The notes below the pieces were generated by a model, which saw only the letters and a program-made list of their open reading frames with translations, did no database searches and was not told the origin of the DNA. Positions 14,373 through 19,380 of a stretch of 19,380 nucleotides of DNA are shown piece after piece; position 1 is the stretch's first letter; the number at the start of each line of letters is the position of its first letter. This DNA is from CBFDBF01 sp050287725 (lineage in GTDB: Bacteria > Pseudomonadota > Gammaproteobacteria > Chromatiales > Chromatiaceae): NCBI GenBank assembly GCA_050287725.1, contig JBNKCL010000082.1:1-19380 (forward strand), read 5' to 3'. The position numbers and the translations under genes were made by a program.

Positions 14373-15905
14373 CTATTCCACGGCAACCGCCGCTCCCGGA
14401 ACACCGTCCGGAGGGTGCTGTTTATATTTCATGACAAACACCAATGGCAGCATGGCCAGAAAGCTCCACATCACCAGCCAGTAGGCATCCACGAATGCGG
14501 TGATGGTCGCCTGGCGCGCCAGTTCCCGTCCGAGCAGCAGCACCGCCAGCGGCGTATCCGGGTCGACCTGCGCATGGGCGAGATAGGCGTACACCGCGGG
14601 ATTGTAGGCCGTGATATGTCCGCCCAGCTGATTCCACACCACCTGGGTTTGCTGCGTCAGGGTGGTGGCGACGATAGAGATACCGATGGAGGAGCCGATG
14701 GTGCGCAACAGGCTGAACAGACCGGCGGCCTCGGCCGCGTGGCGCGGCGGCAGGGTGGAAAAGGCGATGGTCGAAAGCGGCACGAACACCATGCCGAGAC
14801 CGAAGCCCTGAATGATCGGCGGCCACACCACCCAGCCGATGCTGATGTTTAACGAGTAAAGCGTGGCGAAGTAGGAGCCGAAGGTAAACACGAAAATACC
14901 GCAGGCGATGAGCCAGCGCGGATCGGTCCGGTTGATCACCCGTCCGATGATCATCATGCTGATCATGCTGGCGATGCCGCGCGGCGCCAGGGTCAAGCCG
15001 GTGGTGAGCGTGGGATAGTCGAGCAGGTGCTCCAGCATCAAGGGCTGCAGCATCATGTTTCCGAACAGACCGAGACCGAACACCGCCAGCAGAAGACTGG
15101 CGGTGACGAAGTTGCGGTCGCGGAAGATCGCCGCATGAAACAGTACCTGCGTCCCGCTGCTGCGGCTGTGCAACCCAAACCCGACGAATCCGATCAGACT
15201 GAGGGCGGCCGCCATCTGAATCTGCGGGGAACTGAACCAATCCTCTTGCCCGCCGCGGTCGAGCACCCACTGCAGACCGCCGATCGCCAGCGCCAGCAAG
15301 GCCAATCCGAACCAGTCCATACCCCGTTCGCGTCGCTCGGTATCGGGTACGAAGCGGGTGGTAAGCAACAGCGACAACAGGCCCACCGGCAAGTTGATGA
15401 AAAAGGTCCAGCGCCAACTGAGCGCCTCGGTGATGTAGCCGCCCAAGGTCGGACCGAGGATCGGGCCGACCATCACGCCAACGCCCCAGATCGCCATGGC
15501 GCGCCCGCGATCCTCCAGCGGATAGGTCTGGACCATGATCGACTGCGACAACGGCACCAACGCAGCCCCGAACACCCCCTGCAGCAAGCGGAACAGCACC
15601 AGTTCGGTCAGATTGGTGGAAAAGCCGCACAACGCGGAAGTGATGGTAAAACCGACAATCGTCAGCAGCAGGTAGCGCTTCTGCCCCAGGCGATCGGTAA
15701 AGAAACCGGTCAGCGGCATAAAGATTCCCGAGGCCACCAGATAGCTGGTCAGCACCCAACTGATCTGATCGGGCGTGGCGCTGAGCTGGCCCTGCATCTG
15801 CGGCAGCGCCACATTGATGATAGTGGTATCGATCACCTGCATCACGGTGGCGGACATAACCGCCACCGTAATCAGTAACCGGTTGGGTGCAACAACAGGC
15901 TTCAC
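14373..15905 (-). CDS. emrB: Multidrug efflux MFS permease, EmrB/QacA (DHA2) family
   Basis: This is a 510-residue inner-membrane drug:proton antiporter with about 14 hydrophobic segments, the DHA2 layout. It aligns with E. coli EmrB over its length. Landmarks are MQVIDTTIINVALPQM in helix 1, the motif A loop GFFTDRLGQKR, VMVGPILGPTLGGYI (motif C region), LDRGGQEDWFSS and FVPLSTIAFSTLPP. The open frame reaches 16013, but its first 36 codons overlap emrA and look non-membrane and out of character. The GTG at 15905, four bases after the emrA stop, gives the length of EmrB; its ribosome site is poor, so the start is the least certain point. It should pair with the EmrA-like adaptor and a TolC-type channel, which is not in the window. 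Confidence 0.93.
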   Translation of the reverse strand: MKPVVAPNRLLITVAVMSATVMQVIDTTIINVALPQMQGQLSATPDQISWVLTSYLVASGIFMPLTGFFTDRLGQKRYLLLTIVGFTITSALCGFSTNLTELVLFRLLQGVFGAALVPLSQSIMVQTYPLEDRGRAMAIWGVGVMVGPILGPTLGGYITEALSWRWTFFINLPVGLLSLLLTTRFVPDTERRERGMDWFGLALLALAIGGLQWVLDRGGQEDWFSSPQIQMAAALSLIGFVGFGLHSRSSGTQVLFHAAIFRDRNFVTASLLLAVFGLGLFGNMMLQPLMLEHLLDYPTLTTGLTLAPRGIASMISMMIIGRVINRTDPRWLIACGIFVFTFGSYFATLYSLNISIGWVVWPPIIQGFGLGMVFVPLSTIAFSTLPPRHAAEAAGLFSLLRTIGSSIGISIVATTLTQQTQVVWNQLGGHITAYNPAVYAYLAHAQVDPDTPLAVLLLGRELARQATITAFVDAYWLVMWSFLAMLPLVFVMKYKQHPPDGVPGAAVAVE

Positions 15906-15909
15906 GGGA

Positions 15910-16899
15910 TCAGCGACTGTTCGTGGTGGTATCCACGCTGACGGTAGCGCTGGTACCGACCCGCAAGGGCAGATCCGGCGACGGGTCGGTAATGCGGATA
16001 CGCACCGGCACACGCTGGGTCACCTTCACCCAGTTACCGGTGGCGTTCTCCGGCGGCAACATCGAAAAGGCGACCCCGCTGGAGGCGCTGATGCTCTCCA
16101 CCACACCATGGAAGGTATGGTCGGGATACATATCAACCTGAATCTCCACCGGCTGGTCGACGCGGATGTTGCCCATTTCGGTCTCCTTGAAATTGGCATC
16201 CACCCAATAGCGGTCGTTGCAGACCAGCACGAAATTCGGCTGACCGTTACGAACGGTATCGCCGGCATGCAGCGTCAGTTCCGCGATGCGTCCGCCACAG
16301 GCGGCATACACCTCGGTATGGTCGAGATCCCACTGCGCCTGTTCAACGGCGGCACGGGCGGCCCGCACCGCCTCGTTCTCCTCGCCCGGGGTACCGAGCT
16401 TGCGCTCGGCCTCGCTCAGTTTCGCCTTGGCAACCGCCAATCCCGCCTCTGCGGCGCGATACTCCGCCTGTGCGTCATCCGCCTGTTGCTGCGATACCGA
16501 GTGGCTGGCGCGCAGTTGGGCGGTGCGCTTTGCATGCAGCTTCGCATTCGCCGACAGCACCTCGCTCCGGTGCAGTTCGGCCTGCGCGGATTCCACCGCC
16601 GCCTGATTCTGTGCACTCTCCAGACGGGCCTCGGCCAGCCGCGCCTGCGCCCCCTCCAGGGCCAATGCGAACGGGCGTCGTTCGATGCTATAGAGCAACG
16701 CACCAGGTTTCACAGCCTGTTGATTCAGGATCGCCACCTTTTGAACCGCCCCGCTGACCTGGGAAGCCACGTGGACCACATCGGCGCCGATGTAGGCGTT
16801 GTCGGTACTGGGATAGCGCAGAGTGTGCCGATGGTAGGCATAGGCACCGATACCAACCGCAGTGATAGCGGCGCCCAGCAACAAGACTCGATTGCGCAC
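15910..16899 (-). CDS. emrA: EmrA-like membrane fusion (adaptor) protein
   Basis: This 329-residue periplasmic adaptor links the EmrB pump to an outer-membrane channel. It has one N-terminal membrane anchor (about 4-22). STDNAYIGADVVHVASQVSG (31-50) begins the biotinyl-lipoyl-like domain. A long Ala/Glu/Gln-rich helical hairpin (about 78-190) and the second lipoyl half with HAGDTVRNGQP follow. The barrel region contains YWVDANFKETEMGNIRVDQP in two parts, and NWVKVTQRVPVRI is typical of EmrA/VceA proteins. It is somewhat shorter than E. coli EmrA (390 residues), mainly because the cytoplasmic N-terminus is short. The start is GTG at 16899, supported by AAGGAG (16906-16911) six bases upstream. 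It lies 39 bases after the MarR-type regulator gene and four bases before emrB. Confidence 0.94.
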   Translation of the reverse strand: MRNRVLLLGAAITAVGIGAYAYHRHTLRYPSTDNAYIGADVVHVASQVSGAVQKVAILNQQAVKPGALLYSIERRPFALALEGAQARLAEARLESAQNQAAVESAQAELHRSEVLSANAKLHAKRTAQLRASHSVSQQQADDAQAEYRAAEAGLAVAKAKLSEAERKLGTPGEENEAVRAARAAVEQAQWDLDHTEVYAACGGRIAELTLHAGDTVRNGQPNFVLVCNDRYWVDANFKETEMGNIRVDQPVEIQVDMYPDHTFHGVVESISASSGVAFSMLPPENATGNWVKVTQRVPVRIRITDPSPDLPLRVGTSATVSVDTTTNSR

Positions 16900-16938
16900 G
16901 GGAAACTCCTTGGAAAATACTTCTGGGGATTAAACGGC

Positions 16939-17373
16939 CTATATCTGTTCGAGGCGCTGTTGCAACTGCTCCAGCGTTCGCATACAACGTTCCAGCTCCG
17001 CCATATCGATGCCACGAAACAGTTCGCCGCGCAGTTCGCGCGTCACCGTGGCGATCTGTTCGGTGGCGGCATGCCCCTTGACGGTAAGGTGTACGGTCTT
17101 GCTGCGCCGATCCACCGGCGAGGCACGCCGTTCCACCAGATCGTCGGCGCTCAGGCGGTCGAGCAAACCGACCAGCGTGGGACCCTCGATACCGACACGC
17201 TGCGCCAGCTCCTTTTGGGTGACCGCGTCGCCACTGCGGGAGAGGTGAAGCAGCACGATCCATTTCGCCTGGCTCAGCCCAAGCGGCTTGAAGCGCTGGT
17301 CGAGCTTGGTGCGCCAGATACGCGCCGTCACCCCCAGCAGCATGCCGAAATTGTCGACCGGAGAACTCTTCAT
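16939..17373 (-). CDS. MarR-family transcriptional regulator
   Basis: This 144-residue dimeric winged-helix regulator resembles the SlyA/EmrR branch. The recognition helix region is VTQKELAQRVGIEGPTLVGL (51-70). The wing carries DRRSK (88-92), matching the family DxRxK wing, and is followed by VHLTVKG. It probably represses its own operon with emrA and emrB and is released by phenolic or lipophilic compounds, as is usual for EmrR-type proteins. The frame continues upstream to 17439, but the ATG at 17373 begins the conserved N-terminal helix; no clear ribosome site precedes it. A possible operator half-site pair, AGCTA (17380-17384) and TAGCT (17397-17401), lies just upstream. The first position suits an autoregulated operon. 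Confidence 0.92.
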   Translation of the reverse strand: MKSSPVDNFGMLLGVTARIWRTKLDQRFKPLGLSQAKWIVLLHLSRSGDAVTQKELAQRVGIEGPTLVGLLDRLSADDLVERRASPVDRRSKTVHLTVKGHAATEQIATVTRELRGELFRGIDMAELERCMRTLEQLQQRLEQI

Positions 17374-17431
17374 AAATATAGCTAGGAAGCGTATTGTTAG
17401 CTTACTACCTATTTTTGCCCATAACACCACA

Positions 17432-17451
17432 TAACGCAAGGGGTGGCGTTA
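17432..17451. repeat. Short inverted repeat between two minus-strand genes
   Basis: TAACGC (17432-17437) is repeated inverted as GCGTTA (17446-17451) around an eight-base loop. It lies between the CcdA-like gene and marR. There is no T-run on either strand, so it is a poor terminator; it could be an operator. Function is unknown. Confidence 0.3.
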
Positions 17452-17484
17452 CTGCCGACCGCCCCCTCTCCCTTTTGGCGCCGC

Positions 17485-18162
17485 TCAGGCGAAGAGGTTT
17501 CCGGCGCCGGTAATGATCAGCAACGCAGCGCTCAGGCGCACGATGTATTTATGGCTGTTGCACAACTGTTCCCGCAGACGACTACCGAACCAGGCAAACC
17601 CGATGCCGTAGAAGATCGTCGGAATCACGATGGCGCCGAGACCGAAACCAAGACCGAGCCACAACCCGTGCCAGGCGTCGGCGCCGGCCGCGGCGGAAAA
17701 AAGGACGCTGCCCAGCGGGGCGCAGGGCGACATCGCCATCCCGGCGCCCAGTAGAAACAGCCCACCCGGCAGCAGCGCCTGCGCCGACTGTGCCCGTCGA
17801 TCGGGCTGCAACGTTACTTCAGCGTGTGAGGCGCATCGCGGCGCGGTGGGCCGGCGCAGGAGCAACGCCACGCCAAGCAACAGCGCGGCGACGCCCATCA
17901 ACCAACGCAACTCCTGTCCCGCAGCGCCATTACCGAGGAACTGCCCGGTAAATCCGGCCACGGCGGACAACGCGGCATAGCTGGTGAGACGTCCGAGAGA
18001 GAACGGCAACATAATCCGCCAGGAACGGCGCACACCGCCCTCGCTGGCGATAAAGATCGGCCCCAGGAACGGCAGGCAGGCGATGGTACAGGAGCTCATA
18101 CCGAACACCAGACCGAGCAACATCGCCATCGGCAGGGTCAACAAGGTTTGGTCAAACGGCAT
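17485..18162 (-). CDS. CcdA/DsbD-like polytopic membrane protein
   Basis: This 225-residue inner-membrane protein has about six hydrophobic segments in two pseudo-repeats and belongs to the DsbD-transmembrane/SafE-like group. In the first helix GMSSCTIACLPFLGP places Cys25 and Cys29. In the fourth, GMAMSPCAPLG places Cys147. Those positions match the helix 1 and helix 4 cysteines by which CcdA and DsbD pass thiol electrons across the membrane. CcdA/DsbD-type thiol transfer is therefore plausible; metal or sulfite transport, as annotated for relatives, is an alternative. The ATG at 18162 is nine bases after the activase stop codon, suggesting one operon with the activase and dehydratase-type genes. 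Its ribosome site is weak. No thioredoxin domain is attached. Confidence 0.8.
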   Translation of the reverse strand: MPFDQTLLTLPMAMLLGLVFGMSSCTIACLPFLGPIFIASEGGVRRSWRIMLPFSLGRLTSYAALSAVAGFTGQFLGNGAAGQELRWLMGVAALLLGVALLLRRPTAPRCASHAEVTLQPDRRAQSAQALLPGGLFLLGAGMAMSPCAPLGSVLFSAAAGADAWHGLWLGLGFGLGAIVIPTIFYGIGFAWFGSRLREQLCNSHKYIVRLSAALLIITGAGNLFA

Positions 18163-18171
18163 CAGAGAGAC

Positions 18172-18975
18172 CTATTCATGCTCGGCCTGGTATTCGCCGT
18201 GCGCCAGGATGGCAGCACCGAAAGCGGTGGTGGTCTGTGGATGCTCCGGCACTACGATCTCCCGTTGCAGCTCGTCCTGCAAAGCGGCAACCAGCCCTTT
18301 GTTCAGGGCCGGGCCGCCGTCGAAATAGACCCGGTCCTCGATACCGACCCGCTTGGCCAGACGCACGGTTCGCTTCGCGATGGAGTAGTGTATCCCGGCG
18401 ATGATCTCGCCCTTGCCGTGGCCTTTGGCCAACAGGCCGATAATCTCGGATTCCGCGAACACGGTGCAGGTGCTATTGATGCAGAGCGGCGCACTGGTGG
18501 CACTGAAGTGATAATCGCCCAGCTCTTCCAGGTCGATCTCCAGATTGCGCGCGGCGACATCCAGGAAGCGGCCGGTACCGGCGGCGCACTTATCGTTCAT
18601 GGCGAAGTTGGCAACATGGCCGTCCGCATCGATCTGGATGGCCTTGGAGTCCTGTCCACCGATATTGATAATGGTGCGCACGCCGCCGAAGGCCTTGCCT
18701 GCTTCGTGGGCGCCGATGGCGTTTGCGGTAATTTCGCTTACCGAGTCGTCCGCTTCCTTGAACAACTTACGGCCATAACCGGTGGCGATGAGATAACCCA
18801 CATCGTGATCTGCGATCCCAAGTCTGGTGAGCAGCTGCGCCAGCGCCGCCTTGGCGTTTTTATGGAACAGACTGCCGGAGGCGGTAACATGGATACCGGC
18901 CAGTTCTTTGTTCTCGTCCACCACCGCGATCTTGATCGCGGTGGAACCGATATCGAGTCCTGCAAAATACTTCAC
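18172..18975 (-). CDS. 2-hydroxyacyl-CoA dehydratase activase-type ATPase (BadF/HgdC family)
   Basis: This 267-residue ATPase of the ASKHA fold hydrolyses ATP to push an electron of very low potential into a partner iron-sulfur enzyme. Visible motifs are the phosphate-1 loop GLDIGST (6-12), NIGGQDSK (104-111) and the adenosine loop FDGGPALNKG (218-227). The bridging [4Fe-4S] cluster of the dimer is bound by one cysteine from each of two positions, here Cys130 in NDKCAAGTGRF and Cys170 in NSTCTVFAESE, matching HgdC-type activators. The start is GTG at 18975, overlapping the TGA of the upstream dehydratase-type gene by three bases, so translation is probably coupled. A CcdA-like gene follows after nine bases. 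Substrate is set by the partner protein and cannot be read here. Confidence 0.94.
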   Translation of the reverse strand: MKYFAGLDIGSTAIKIAVVDENKELAGIHVTASGSLFHKNAKAALAQLLTRLGIADHDVGYLIATGYGRKLFKEADDSVSEITANAIGAHEAGKAFGGVRTIINIGGQDSKAIQIDADGHVANFAMNDKCAAGTGRFLDVAARNLEIDLEELGDYHFSATSAPLCINSTCTVFAESEIIGLLAKGHGKGEIIAGIHYSIAKRTVRLAKRVGIEDRVYFDGGPALNKGLVAALQDELQREIVVPEHPQTTTAFGAAILAHGEYQAEHE

Positions 18976-19380
18976 GCGGATTTTCTCTTTCTTGCTTTAA
19001 TAGATTCAAGGAACGCCTCGACACGGGTTGAGAGCTGGCCCATATCATCCGGGCTGTAATCTGTCTCTATATAGAGCATCGGAATACCGCAGTCCTTCAG
19101 CGCATCAGCAATGCTGCGTTGCTCCATTTCGTAGACCTGGCAACCGGCGAACACCTGATAAACCACTCCATCTGCGTTAAAACTTTTTATCAGATCCAAC
19201 AAACGGCGTTGACGATCGTTATTGTTGGCAAAAATGGGACAGGTACAAGGTTTCAGGTACCTATCCGCCAGGCTATCCACCATGTCGCCGACCAACCACT
19301 CATCCACAGCGGTCATATCATAGAGCATGCGGTTAGCGGAACAGGTTTCGTCCGCCACCACCACGCCTCCGGCTTCCTCG
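18972..19380 (-). CDS. 2-hydroxyacyl-CoA dehydratase-type Fe-S protein, C-terminal part
   Basis: Only the last 135 or so residues are in the window; the frame remains open to the right edge, so the true start lies beyond 19380. The part seen fits the HgdB/HgdC-partner family (2-hydroxyacyl-CoA dehydratase D component and relatives). It has DETCSANRM, the CxC of KPCTCPIF, NNNDRQRRLLDLIKSFNADGV, then FAGCQVYEMEQR, and ends with a helical IETDYSPDDMGQLSTRVEAF-type tail. Cysteines in DETC, CTC and AGC are candidate iron-sulfur ligands. The family includes classical dehydratases, benzoyl-CoA reductase subunits and the stand-alone double-cubane cluster proteins. A single subunit directly followed by its activase is the arrangement of the last group, but the missing N-terminus prevents a firm choice. 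Confidence 0.85.
   Translation of the reverse strand, partial: EEAGGVVVADETCSANRMLYDMTAVDEWLVGDMVDSLADRYLKPCTCPIFANNNDRQRRLLDLIKSFNADGVVYQVFAGCQVYEMEQRSIADALKDCGIPMLYIETDYSPDDMGQLSTRVEAFLESIKARKRKSA

Noticed and set aside
15775..17385. A 536-codon open frame on the plus strand
   Set aside because: It is antisense to marR, emrA and the start of emrB; the translation is rich in Arg, His, Gln and Gly without domain features.
1..19380. CRISPR array or complete insertion sequence
   Set aside because: No regularly spaced direct repeats and no transposase gene were seen; the only mobile-type element is the gene-free MITE.

Overview
The window looks like a chromosomal segment of a gammaproteobacterium with fairly GC-rich DNA. 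The queA and tgt products closely resemble the E. coli proteins, there is a LpxL/HtrB-type lipid A acyltransferase, a 17 kDa-antigen-type outer-membrane lipoprotein and an EmrAB-type pump. A 2-hydroxyacyl-CoA dehydratase-type protein with its ATP-dependent activase suggests an anaerobic or facultatively anaerobic, perhaps sulfur-cycling, lineage; the genus cannot be named from the sequence alone.

Layout. 1-256: non-coding DNA rich in inverted repeats, probably a copy of an interspersed repeat. 423-4157 (minus): a lipid A acyltransferase, then a membrane-anchored von Willebrand A (VWA) protein overlapping a small membrane-anchored coiled-coil protein. 4315-5371 (plus): a rhodanese-domain protein and a glycine-zipper lipoprotein with a sigma-E-like promoter and an intrinsic terminator. 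5448-7817 (minus): tgt and queA, two consecutive steps of queuosine tRNA modification. Their 228-bp gap holds a plus-strand promoter, two hairpins and a perfect intrinsic terminator, which together look like an undescribed small RNA of about 80 nt. 7885-7971: tRNA-Leu(CAA) with its own promoter.

8273-12882 (plus): a tight four-gene operon encoding a membrane-anchored Sel1-like protein, a secreted VWA protein that resembles the periplasmic part of the type VI secretion kinase PpkA, an ABC ATPase and an FtsX-type permease. The last two resemble TagT and TagS. It reads as a PpkA/TagTS-like envelope-sensing module with no kinase domain and no type VI structural genes in view. A 142-bp MITE-like element sits exactly on the permease stop codon (12880-13025).

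13072-14301 (minus): a membrane diguanylate cyclase with intact active and inhibitory sites. 14373-17373 (minus): a marR-emrA-emrB multidrug-efflux operon. 17485-19380 (minus): a CcdA/DsbD-like membrane protein, a BadF/HgdC-type activase and the C-terminal part of a dehydratase-type (possibly double-cubane) iron-sulfur protein that runs off the right edge.

The most notable items are the kinase-less PpkA/TagTS-like operon, the C-rich small RNA candidate between queA and tgt, the activase/dehydratase/CcdA-like trio, and the MITE that preserves a stop codon.
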